Below, in pieces: positions 56,247 to 64,000 of a DNA stretch of 64,000 nt (positions within the stretch are counted from its first letter, which is position 1; every line of letters starts with the position of its first letter). The translations under genes and the position numbers were made by a program. Source of the DNA: Nitrosomonas sp. (GTDB lineage Bacteria; Pseudomonadota; Gammaproteobacteria; Burkholderiales; Nitrosomonadaceae); assembly GCA_017984435.1 (NCBI GenBank), contig JAGNZK010000001.1, positions 62,001 to 126,000 of the forward strand. The letters are read 5' to 3'. The notes under the pieces were generated by a model that worked only from the letters and a program-made list of their open reading frames with translations, searched no databases and had not been told where the DNA came from.

Positions 56247-58598
56247 TCAGTCAATAGTGCCAGCTCGAACGCCATGTGGATCTTCTGCTTCCTTACCAAA
56301 ATCAGCAGGAAAATCATCCACCTTCACCACCCGGCTACGCAGATCTTTCAGTTTATTCAACAAATCGGCTTCTGCCGCAGTAATGACCTTCAATTGCAAT
56401 GCTTGTGCAATTTTTTCATCGCCTCTGGCAGTAATTTGACGCAATTTAGTCGCTTCTCGCAGTTTGGCTTCAGCCGCACCGCACTCGATAACACATTGCA
56501 AGGCTTGTTCCAGATCCGCCATCGGCTCGCTACCTGCCACAGGCACATAAACACCCGCCGTCAATCGATCACGCGTAACACCCGGTTCCATCATGAGTCT
56601 GGCAATGTCATGCGCCAGCGCATCGGTGGGTGGTTTGCAGCGTTTACCGAGGGGAAAAACCAATGCGCGTAGCAAGCAAATCCACGCAATATGTGCCGGG
56701 AAATTCGCCAGAAATTCATCCAATGCCTGTTGCAAGCGATAAATGGCATCCTGCATCGACCAGTGCAGCAACGGCAAATCCGTATTGGGCCGACCATCGT
56801 CTTCAAAGCGTTTCAATGTCGCCGAGCACAAATATAGCATGCTCAGCATATCGCCCAGCCGAGCGGATAATCTTTCTCTACGTTTGAGCGAACCGCCCAA
56901 GCGCATCAATCCGATATCGGCGATACAGGCAAAGCTGGCGGAGAAACGTGCCAATTGGCGATAATAAACCGCCGTTTCCGGCGCACTGTTTTCCGGCACA
57001 ATGTCTTTAATATAATTGCCGAACAACGCGTAAATTAAACTGTTCGCCGTATTACGCAACGTAAACTTCGCATGCCCGATCAAGGCTTCATCAAACGCCC
57101 GCGATGCACGATCGGGATTGTTATCATGCGTTGCATTGACTTCTTTCAACAGATAAGGATGACAGCGAATCGCGCCCTGACCAAAAATAATCATGTTGCG
57201 CGTCAGAATATTGGCGCCTTCCACCGTGATACTCACGGGAATTTGTTGATAAGTGCGCCCCAGATAGTTTCTCGGACCGATGCAAATGCCCTTGCCACCA
57301 TGGATATCCATCGCATCACTAATCGCCTGACGTCCGCGCTCGGTCAGATGATATTTGACGATCGCCGAAGCCACTGAAGGTTTTTCACCCAGATCGACCG
57401 CACCAGCGGTCATCACCCGCGCGGCATCCATCATGTACGTATTGCCGCCGATACGCGCCAAGGCTTCCTCAATGCCTTCAAAATAACCGATCGGTGTCTT
57501 GAATTGCGTACGCACCCGGCTATAAGCACCGCTGGTGCGAGCCGCCAATTTTGCCGCACCGACACTGGTAGCCGGCAATGAAATAGCACGCCCTGCCGCC
57601 AGACAATTCATCAGCATGCGCCATCCTTGCCCAACCCCCTCCTGCCCACCAATGATCCAATCCATGGGAATGAAAACTTCTTTTCCTGAATTGGGACCAT
57701 TCTGAAATACGCCATTGAGCGGATAATGACGCCGTCCGATATTCACGCCTGGCGTTTTAGTCGGGATTAATGCCAGGGTGATGCCTAAATTCTCTTCGCC
57801 ACCCAGTAATCGATCCGGGTCATATAATTTGAAGGCGAGCCCTAATAGTGTCGCGATCGGCCCCAGCGTGATATAGCGTTTCTCCCAGGTCACGCGCATA
57901 CCCAAGACATCCTGTTTACCGTCATACTCGCCACGGCACACAATGCCAAAATCCGGCATCGCACCGGCATCGGATCCGGCTTCCGGTGAAGTCAATGCAA
58001 AACAAGGTACTTCCAGGCCCTTGGCAAGACGCGGCAAATAATATTCTTTCTGTTTCTCAGTACCATAATGCAACAACAATTCCGCCGGTCCGAGCGAGTT
58101 CGGCACCATCACCGTCACTGCCGCCGTGCCGCTTCGAGAGCCAATTTTCATCACGACTTCAGAATGCGCCAATGCTGAAAAACCGTAGCCGCCATATTGC
58201 TTGGGGATAATCAAGCCAAAGAAGCCATTTTCCTTGATAAATTGCCACACTTCCGGCGGCAGATCTTTCAACTCATGCGTAATCTGCCATTCATCCAGCA
58301 TCGCGCATAACTGCTCCACCGGACCATTGAGAAAAGCTTGTTCCTCCGAAGTTAGCTGCGGCTTAGGGTATGCCAGCATTTTTTTCCAGTCCGGTTTTCC
58401 ACTGAATAAATCGCCTTCCCACCAAACCGTACCGGCATCCAATGCTTCCTGTTCCGTTTGAGATATCTGCGGAAGCATTTTACGAAAAATTTTCAATATC
58501 TGATTGCTAACCAGCAAACGACGTATCGTAGGAACCGCTAAAATCAAACTGGCGACTGCAACCAACAACAAGATGACATAGAAGAGAAACAGGAGCAT
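56247..58598 (-). CDS. fadE: Acyl-CoA dehydrogenase FadE-type (DUF1974 C-terminal)
   Basis: 783 residues. An N-terminal membrane helix (LLFLFYVILLLVAVASLIL) precedes the acyl-CoA dehydrogenase fold: IIPKQYGGYGFSALAHSE, the FAD/substrate stretch CFALTSPEAGSDAGAMPD and IHGGKGICIGPRNYLG near the active-site region. The C-terminal 280 residues match the DUF1974 part of FadE. It catalyses the first step of beta-oxidation. GGGGAAAA upstream of the ATG at 58598 supports the start; the frame itself is open to 58643. Confidence 0.94.
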   Translation of the reverse strand: MLLFLFYVILLLVAVASLILAVPTIRRLLVSNQILKIFRKMLPQISQTEQEALDAGTVWWEGDLFSGKPDWKKMLAYPKPQLTSEEQAFLNGPVEQLCAMLDEWQITHELKDLPPEVWQFIKENGFFGLIIPKQYGGYGFSALAHSEVVMKIGSRSGTAAVTVMVPNSLGPAELLLHYGTEKQKEYYLPRLAKGLEVPCFALTSPEAGSDAGAMPDFGIVCRGEYDGKQDVLGMRVTWEKRYITLGPIATLLGLAFKLYDPDRLLGGEENLGITLALIPTKTPGVNIGRRHYPLNGVFQNGPNSGKEVFIPMDWIIGGQEGVGQGWRMLMNCLAAGRAISLPATSVGAAKLAARTSGAYSRVRTQFKTPIGYFEGIEEALARIGGNTYMMDAARVMTAGAVDLGEKPSVASAIVKYHLTERGRQAISDAMDIHGGKGICIGPRNYLGRTYQQIPVSITVEGANILTRNMIIFGQGAIRCHPYLLKEVNATHDNNPDRASRAFDEALIGHAKFTLRNTANSLIYALFGNYIKDIVPENSAPETAVYYRQLARFSASFACIADIGLMRLGGSLKRRERLSARLGDMLSMLYLCSATLKRFEDDGRPNTDLPLLHWSMQDAIYRLQQALDEFLANFPAHIAWICLLRALVFPLGKRCKPPTDALAHDIARLMMEPGVTRDRLTAGVYVPVAGSEPMADLEQALQCVIECGAAEAKLREATKLRQITARGDEKIAQALQLKVITAAEADLLNKLKDLRSRVVKVDDFPADFGKEAEDPHGVRAGTID

Positions 58599-58730
58599 GG
58601 TATTTTCCCCATAATGAGTGAAGCCCGATCCAGTGACGCACATAACACCGATTGTGCAAAACCTGAATCAGACGTATAAAATTCAGCATCCGTTTTAACC
58701 TAGAAACCTCAGTTGGACCAGGTAAAGTGT

Positions 58731-58822
58731 ATGGTTCTGAGGGTACAGGGCAAGATGCAACGACGCGAAATGGTCATTCCATTTCAAGAAGTTGCAACGC
58801 TGCAATGTATTCTCAAAACCAT
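58731..58822. repeat. 92-bp palindromic element
   Basis: Ends ATGGTTCTGAGGGTACA and TGTATTCTCAAAACCAT are inverted repeats with few mismatches; inside, GCAAC/GTTGC and AAATGG/CCATTT also pair. It is a different sequence from the MITE at 22861 and the dispersed repeat. It lies in the 480-bp non-coding gap between fadE and the MFS gene; I see nothing else in that gap. Confidence 0.5.
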
Positions 58823-59076
58823 GCAATTCGCCTCGTAGCAAACTCACTCAACAGGTGGAATAGTAAGCTATTGAAAAAATTAATAATTCACAATGCTCAA
58901 TATCCATTCGAGCGACCAACTGAGGTTCCTAGGTTTAAAAGCCTACAGTCTCAAATTTACAGGATAATCGTTCAAATCCCTACTTTAACACTGAAGTTTT
59001 GTAAAAATATTGTTGTGTAATTCATACACTCATTTTCCAGTACCCTACTTCTTTTCTGATTCTAACCATTGTTTTA

Positions 59077-60699
59077 ATGAATGCAGGTGAAAAATTGAAT
59101 GATTCAGTCAACACGACGTCTGCGTGGTCTCCACTCAGGATTCCCGTTTTTCGTATGCTATGGATGGCAACCCTGGCATCAAACATCGGGACCTGGATGC
59201 ATGATATCGGTGCCAGCTGGTTAATGACCTCGCTGTCACCCACACCCGTGATGGTGGCGCTGATCCAAACTGCCACTACTTTACCCATTTTCCTATTGGC
59301 CATGCCGGCGGGTGCCTTGGCCGACATCATCGATCGGCGCCGCTATCTGATCGTGGTGCAGCTATGGCTGGCGCTGGTTGCCGGACTACTGGGATTTCTG
59401 ACACTGACTGGGATTACCTCGGCATGGAGCCTGATCGCGTTGACGTTTGCGATGGGGATTGGGTCAGCGATGATGATGCCAGCGTGGGCGGCGATAACAC
59501 CGGAGCTGGTACCACGCGCCGAGTTACAGTCCGCGATTGCGTTGAACGGACTCGGGATCAACGTGGCACGTGCAATTGGTCCGGCACTGGCCGGGGTGAT
59601 TATCTCCTTTTCCGGGCCTGGTGCGGTATTTGTTCTGAACGCGCTGTCGTATCTCCTGGTCATTATCGCTTTGATACGTTGGCAACGCGAAGCACCGATC
59701 AGTGAGTTACCGAGTGAACGATTCTTTAGTGCACTACGCTCCGGCTTTCGTTTCGCGCGCCACGCGCCCGACCTCCAGGCCGCAGTCATGCGTGGGCTGG
59801 GATTTTTTCTATTTGCAAGTGCTTCCTGGGCTTTATTGCCCATGCTGGTCAAAAGCTTGGCCAATGGCGGGCCGCAAACATTCGGTATCTTAGTAGGCTG
59901 TATCGGTGCCGGTGCAGTCATCGGCGCACTCATATTACCGAAGCTTCGTGAAAAAATTTCACGCGATCGGTTGGTCGCATTGGCAACCGTCGTATACGCA
60001 AGCGCCATGGCTGCATTGGCGACCTTCAATCAACTGATTCTCTTGTGTTTGGCGATGGCCGTGAGCGGTATTGCATGGATCACTGTCTTGTCGTCGCTCC
60101 AGGTGGCAGCGCAAATGGCACTCCCTAATTGGGTGCGGTCACGCGGACTCGCCGTCTTTATGGCGGTCATGATGGGCTCCATGGCACTCGGCAGTCTGTT
60201 GTGGGGCAAAGTCGCGGAAATAACAAGTATTTCAGAAGCGCTGATCATCGCAGCGATGGGTGCGGTGGTAGCCGTAGCGCTCACCTGGCGCTGGCGCATC
60301 GGCGGTATCGAGAAAATCAATCTCACCCCTTCGATGCATTGGCCCGCACCAATGGTACATGACGCAGTGACACATGATCGCGGCCCTGTTCTGGTGACGA
60401 TTCAGTACCAAGTTCGAAGCGACAGAACGGGTGAATTTCTAACGACGATTCGCGAACTCGGCAAACGCCGTTGCCGGAACGGTGCTTACGCTTGGGGTGT
60501 ATTTGAACATACCGAGCATCCCAATCACTTCATTGAATTCTTCAGCATCGAATTCTGGCTCGAACACTTGCGTCAGCATGAACGCGTAACCGATGCGGAT
60601 CGCGTTTTACAGACAGAACTTCACGCTTTACTCGTCGCCGGGAGTAAACCCGTAGTCACGCATTATGTGGCACCCAAATTTCCCATTGGAAAACAATAA
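59077..60699 (+). CDS. MFS_3-family exporter with C-terminal dimeric-barrel domain
   Basis: 540 residues. Residues 20-420 are a 12-helix major facilitator domain similar to EntS-type exporters (ADIIDRRRYLIVVQ between helices 2 and 3). Residues 440-530 form a soluble domain like antibiotic-biosynthesis monooxygenases (VTIQYQVRSDRTGEFLTTIR, then EFFSIEFWLEHLRQHERVT). The combination is usual for the MFS_3 family. The substrate is unknown; siderophores or drugs are typical. It is convergent with the FMN reductase gene. Confidence 0.86.
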   Translation: MNAGEKLNDSVNTTSAWSPLRIPVFRMLWMATLASNIGTWMHDIGASWLMTSLSPTPVMVALIQTATTLPIFLLAMPAGALADIIDRRRYLIVVQLWLALVAGLLGFLTLTGITSAWSLIALTFAMGIGSAMMMPAWAAITPELVPRAELQSAIALNGLGINVARAIGPALAGVIISFSGPGAVFVLNALSYLLVIIALIRWQREAPISELPSERFFSALRSGFRFARHAPDLQAAVMRGLGFFLFASASWALLPMLVKSLANGGPQTFGILVGCIGAGAVIGALILPKLREKISRDRLVALATVVYASAMAALATFNQLILLCLAMAVSGIAWITVLSSLQVAAQMALPNWVRSRGLAVFMAVMMGSMALGSLLWGKVAEITSISEALIIAAMGAVVAVALTWRWRIGGIEKINLTPSMHWPAPMVHDAVTHDRGPVLVTIQYQVRSDRTGEFLTTIRELGKRRCRNGAYAWGVFEHTEHPNHFIEFFSIEFWLEHLRQHERVTDADRVLQTELHALLVAGSKPVVTHYVAPKFPIGKQ

Positions 60700-60739
60700 A
60701 ATGAAAATCGCACGGTCTCATCAGAACAATTACGTAGCG

Positions 60740-61303
60740 CTATGATTTGTTATTGATTTGAATGAACTCGACAAATCCGGCCAAAAAATCCTCAAGCTGC
60801 TTACGCACCGCTGCATCCGTCATTTCACCGGATTCATTGAAGATTTGATGCGCCCGGGATACCAATAACCGTCCACCGAACCATGGCCGCGTACCCAATG
60901 TCCGCAACACCGGCAACCAGGCGTTCTGGGATAATACCGTACCGAATCCACCGGGCGTCGCACCGATCACCACAACCGGGCGATTTCCGAAAATCCGTGC
61001 AGTTTCGCCGGGTGGCCGCGACAGCCAATCTAACGCATTTTTGAATACCCCCGGCATGGAATTGTTGTATTCCGGCGTAGCCATCAATAATCCATCAGCA
61101 GCAGCAATTTGTTCTTGCAGCGTAATGACTGCCGACGGGATTCCTTCGATAGTCTCCAGATCACCGTCATAAAGCGGGATGCCTTTGAGTGTAGCAATTT
61201 CAAGCGCAACACCCTGAGGTGCTAGTTCGCTAGCAGCGCGTAACAATGCACTATTGTAAGAATTGTTCCGTAGGCTTCCCGCAATCCCGATGATTTTTGT
61301 CAT
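60740..61303 (-). CDS. NADPH-dependent FMN reductase (ChrR/YieF-like)
   Basis: A 187-residue flavodoxin-fold reductase. The phosphate loop GIAGSLRNNSYNSALLRAA and the signature TPEYNNSMPGVFKNALDWLS are diagnostic. Relatives reduce quinones, chromate or azo compounds and limit oxidative stress. AGAGAGGAAT-like sequence upstream of the ATG supports the start. Confidence 0.92.
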   Translation of the reverse strand: MTKIIGIAGSLRNNSYNSALLRAASELAPQGVALEIATLKGIPLYDGDLETIEGIPSAVITLQEQIAAADGLLMATPEYNNSMPGVFKNALDWLSRPPGETARIFGNRPVVVIGATPGGFGTVLSQNAWLPVLRTLGTRPWFGGRLLVSRAHQIFNESGEMTDAAVRKQLEDFLAGFVEFIQINNKS

Positions 61304-61726
61304 AGCATTCCTCTCTTATTGTATTGAAATATTTGATTGTTTATGAACAGCTTGACACCTAAAAATACAATTTCTCCCAAGATGATCTCCACGCAATGCG
61401 GCATAACCACACGCATGTTGCCAGCTGCCACTGCCTGGAGAAAGGCCCGCATGTCTTCAAATCGATGTTCCATTGTTCTGTATTCCCGAACACTGATTTC
61501 GAGAAATATGGGTTCTCAATTCATGTAGGAAAGTATAACCTTAACGCGCTGGATCAAAATAGGCACCCGTAAGAATATTGGTATTGAGATTGTCATTTCT
61601 TATCAAGCTCGGTTAGAAAATTGATGGAGCATACGTCATCTTGATCTATTCACCAGTATATTGCTCCCGGTAAATAAATTTTGTGTAACGCAGCTTTTTT
61701 ATTGTCATCAAATCCAAGGAGAAATT
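61304..61726. other. 423-bp interval with no intact gene
   Basis: Apart from a possible LysR remnant (61413-61473) I see no credible gene. Short frames here lack ribosome sites and family features. The right end carries the leader of the isochorismatase gene. Confidence 0.5.
61413..61473 (-). pseudogene. Possible remnant of a LysR-type regulator gene (first 19 codons)
   Basis: From an ATG at 61473 the minus strand reads MEHRFEDMRAFLQAVAAGN, which resembles the usual LysR N-terminus (RFEDMRAFV.V.E.GSF). The similarity stops there and no helix-turn-helix follows. It lies divergent to the isochorismatase gene, where LysR regulators are often found. The match is short, so confidence is low. Confidence 0.3.
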
Positions 61727-62359
61727 ATGAGCCACATCAACCCAGACGAAACTACCATGCTGCTAATTGATCATCAGAGTGGTCTGTTCCAATTAGTCAA
61801 GGATATCCCTGTACCAGACTTGCGCCGCAACGCCATTGCACTCGCTAAAGTGGCTACGCTGTTGAAAATGCCGGTCATTACCTCGGCTTCAGTTCCTGAC
61901 GGCCCGAACGGTCCGCTGATTCCGGAAATTCACCAAGCTGCCCCGCATGCCCAATACGTCGGGCGCAAAGGTGAGATCAATGTCTGGGATAGCCCAGGTT
62001 TTGTAAAAGCAGTCGAAGCGACGGGTCGCAAAACACTCATTTTAGCCGGTACGCTCACCAGCGTGTGCATGGCTTTCCCCTCTATCAGCGCGGTGGCTAA
62101 CGGTTACAAGGTATATGCCGTGGTAGATGCCTCGGGCAACTGGAGCAAAATGAGTACGGACCTGACTATTGCCCGCATTGTACAAGCAGGTGTCATTCCG
62201 ATTGATACCGTTGCGGTTATTTCGGAACTGCAGAAAACCTGGAATAGACCGGATGCAATGCAATTCGCCGATCTCTATGCAGATCATGCCATGCCGCATT
62301 ACCGGCTGCTGATTGAAAGCTATGACAAGGCGCAGACGGTACAGCAGGCAAAAAATTGA
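61727..62359 (+). CDS. Isochorismatase-like cysteine hydrolase (YcaC-like), copy 1
   Basis: 210 residues with the catalytic Asp in [13 protein letters not shown] and the catalytic Cys in [16 protein letters not shown]. The frame is open from 61661, but AAGGAG five bases before the ATG at 61727 is decisive. YcaC-type enzymes are octameric hydrolases with uncertain substrates. It is the first of a three-gene cluster with a SnoaL-like gene and a second YcaC-like gene. Confidence 0.9.
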   Translation: MSHINPDETTMLLIDHQSGLFQLVKDIPVPDLRRNAIALAKVATLLKMPVITSASVPDGPNGPLIPEIHQAAPHAQYVGRKGEINVWDSPGFVKAVEATGRKTLILAGTLTSVCMAFPSISAVANGYKVYAVVDASGNWSKMSTDLTIARIVQAGVIPIDTVAVISELQKTWNRPDAMQFADLYADHAMPHYRLLIESYDKAQTVQQAKN

Positions 62360-62414
62360 ATCCCGTATTTATTTGCAGTTTATTCTACAAATATAGTTCA
62401 AAAAGGAGTAACTA

Positions 62415-62765
62415 ATGACTTTGGAAGAGAAACTAAATGACTTGAACAACATGATTCTAAAAGGCGAAATACTGGAATCGATGGATAAATACTACCACAC
62501 CGATTGTGTCGTCATTGAAAAAAATGAGGTGATGGCAAAAGGTTTACAGCAAGCCAAAGATCGGGAATCATCCGTATTCGAAGGCGTCGAGGCATGGCTC
62601 AAGTCAGAGATTAAATCGACCGCCGTGGGTGAGAACGTAACGATGACCGAATGGCATTTCGAGTACAAGCACAAAGATTTTGGACACAAAAAATTTGATC
62701 AGGTAGCGGTCCAACACTGGCAGAATGGAAAGATCATCAGCGACCGATTCTATGCGCTATATTGA
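62415..62765 (+). CDS. SnoaL-like / NTF2-fold protein
   Basis: 116 residues of the cone-shaped NTF2 fold (MILKGEILESMDKYYHTDCVVIE; NGKIISDRFYALY at the end). Proteins of this type are small isomerases, hydrolases or binders; the ligand cannot be told. AAGGAG precedes the ATG. It lies between the two isochorismatase-like genes. Confidence 0.82.
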   Translation: MTLEEKLNDLNNMILKGEILESMDKYYHTDCVVIEKNEVMAKGLQQAKDRESSVFEGVEAWLKSEIKSTAVGENVTMTEWHFEYKHKDFGHKKFDQVAVQHWQNGKIISDRFYALY

Positions 62766-62840
62766 ACCATCCTCTTACCTTAGAACATTAATATCATTTG
62801 AATAGATATCTAATCATCACCAACCATCAGGAGCATAACA

Positions 62841-63470
62841 ATGAACAAGGGTTTTAAATACAATCGACTTTCCAAAGATGATGCGGTTTTATTGCTGGTA
62901 GACCATCAAGCCGGTTTGATCTCACTGGTACAGGATTTTTCACCGAACGAATTCAAGAACAACGTGTTGGCTCTGACAGCTTGCGGCAAGTATTTCAAGC
63001 TGCCGACAATCCTGACCACCAGTTTTGAAGATGGCCCAAACGGACCATTGGTTCCGGAAATCAAGGAAATGCACCCCACCGCGCCTTATGTCGCACGTCC
63101 AGGCAATATCAATGCCTGGGACAATGAAGACTTCGTGAATGCCATCAAAAAAACCGGCCGCAAACAACTCATTATCGCTGGCGTGGTCACTGAAGTCTGC
63201 GTAGCCTTTCCAGCGTTATCCGCAATCGAAGAAGGTTATGAGGTTTTCGTCGTCACGGATGCTTCCGGCACATTTAATGAGGTGACTCGTGATGCGGCCT
63301 GGGCGCGCATGCAGTCAGCCGGTGTACAAATGATGAGCTGGTTCGGCGTGGCATGCGAATTGCACCGTGACTGGCGCAACGATGTCGAAGGCCTGGGTGC
63401 CTTGTTCTCCAGTTACCTTCCGAACTACCGCAATCTGATGACGAGCTACTTCGCCATCAGCAAAAAATAG
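62841..63470 (+). CDS. Isochorismatase-like cysteine hydrolase (YcaC-like), copy 2
   Basis: 209 residues; Asp in LLVDHQAGLISLV, Cys in AGVVTEVCVAFPALSA. Clearly paralogous to copy 1, sharing the GPNGPL(V/I)PEI stretch and the C-terminal YRN/YRL region. CAGGAG lies upstream of the ATG. The terminator at 63523 follows, so this gene probably closes the cluster. Confidence 0.9.
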   Translation: MNKGFKYNRLSKDDAVLLLVDHQAGLISLVQDFSPNEFKNNVLALTACGKYFKLPTILTTSFEDGPNGPLVPEIKEMHPTAPYVARPGNINAWDNEDFVNAIKKTGRKQLIIAGVVTEVCVAFPALSAIEEGYEVFVVTDASGTFNEVTRDAAWARMQSAGVQMMSWFGVACELHRDWRNDVEGLGALFSSYLPNYRNLMTSYFAISKK

Positions 63471-63522
63471 GGAGAAATCCGAGATAACAACAGCTGCATC
63501 TAGTTTGCATGCTTCAATAAAT

Positions 63523-63584
63523 AAAAACAGGCAAGAAACCGCAATTGATACGTCATCAATGCGTATCTGAGCCTGTTTTTTTAT
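63523..63584 (+). terminator. Rho-independent terminator of the isochorismatase cluster
   Basis: AAAAACAGGC (63523-63532) pairs with GCCTGTTTTT (63571-63580), with GATACG/CGTATC forming an inner stem; seven T residues end the structure. Confidence 0.8.
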
Positions 63585-63651
63585 CACCGCACAGGCGATA
63601 CAGATAGTTCTTCAACGGTTTGTTAGTACATCATTTGGCCTTGTCGTCAGA

Positions 63652-63657
63652 TATAAT
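63652..63657 (+). promoter_or_regulatory. Probable -10 box of a dapE promoter
   Basis: A perfect TATAAT about 104 bases before the dapE start. The -35 region (around 63629, TACATC) is weak, so an activator may be needed or the box may be chance. Confidence 0.35.
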
Positions 63658-63760
63658 CAGTTTTTTTCGCGGACAAAGCTAGTCTCTAGTTAGTATCATC
63701 ATTGATGAAAGTTCTAAGTCTAAGCAGGTCATTTAAGTTTTTACATTCAGGAAAATAATC

Positions 63761-64000
63761 ATGTCCAATGACACTCTCGTGCTTGCGCAACAACTTATCG
63801 CCCTTCGTTCACTGACACCCAACGATGATGGATGCCAGGAGATCCTGATCAATCGTCTGGAGAAACTCGGCTTCCACATTGAAAAAATGCGCTTTGGTGA
63901 TGTCGACAATCTTTGGGCGCGGCGTGGCAGCACGGCGCCGGTACTTTGTTTTGCCGGACATACCGATGTCGTGCCTACCGGTCCGCTGGAACAATGGGAC
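63761..64000 (+). CDS. dapE: Succinyl-diaminopimelate desuccinylase, N-terminal part (cut by window edge)
   Basis: DapE removes succinate from N-succinyl-LL-diaminopimelate in lysine and peptidoglycan synthesis. The first 80 codons are present: [20 protein letters not shown], then [20 protein letters not shown] and the zinc-ligand stretch [23 protein letters not shown] precedes the ATG. Confidence 0.94.
   Translation, partial: MSNDTLVLAQQLIALRSLTPNDDGCQEILINRLEKLGFHIEKMRFGDVDNLWARRGSTAPVLCFAGHTDVVPTGPLEQWD

Noticed and set aside
58727-59020. A 97-codon plus-strand frame between fadE and the MFS gene.
   Set aside because: It runs through the palindromic element, has no ribosome site and no protein-like pattern.
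59077-60699. The MFS protein with a C-terminal monooxygenase-like domain as a novel fusion.
   Set aside because: The arrangement is usual in the MFS_3 family.

Overview
The window looks like chromosome of an ammonia-oxidising betaproteobacterium, most probably Nitrosomonas or a close relative. This is inferred from protein character and from gene blocks typical of that group (ftsK-lolA-rarA-serS; rplM-rpsI-argC-bactofilin-erpA-anmK-M23 peptidase-tyrS). No search was run. I saw no rRNA, tRNA or CRISPR array.

Layout. 1-6.8 kb is core: ftsK (3' part), lolA, rarA, serS, a helical protein, rdgC and a DUF2007 protein. 6.8-11.9 kb is an accessory block on the minus strand: a zeta-type kinase overlapping a 56-residue protein, a reverse transcriptase-nitrilase fusion (DRT type 1 antiphage architecture) and a Fic protein. 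After tex (12.1-14.3 kb) comes a patchy region, 14.4-19.9 kb. It holds an attC-like site with small cassette-type genes, orphan HicB and BrnA antitoxins, a TetR regulator with a DUF457 membrane protein, a 21-residue microprotein, an unknown protein and a MntA/HepT pair coupled to the end of glnS. 20-35.4 kb is mostly housekeeping: glnS, rplM-rpsI, argC, bactofilin, erpA, anmK, a murein peptidase, tyrS, a DEAD-box helicase, a ceramidase-like protein, radA, rfbC and rfbA.

35.5-54.1 kb is the most unusual part. An ABC half-transporter has lost nearly every ATPase motif. It is followed by four giant minus-strand genes (673, 1965, 1337 and about 1286 residues) built from one repeated module of roughly 650 residues. 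Each module has seven FG-GAP/DxDGxxD blades (one predicted seven-bladed calcium-binding beta-propeller), a short RTX-like glycine/aspartate stretch and a conserved closing domain. The proteins carry 1, 3, 2 and 2 modules: 8 propellers and 56 blades in 16 kb. They have no N-terminal signal peptide and almost no cysteine, which suggests, without proving, type I secretion.

54.4-64 kb holds a fadE-fadD pair, an MFS_3 exporter, an FMN reductase, two isochorismatase-like hydrolases around a SnoaL-like protein, and the 5' end of dapE. Short palindromic elements of at least three kinds are scattered between genes, and one family sits at both edges of the giant-gene cluster.
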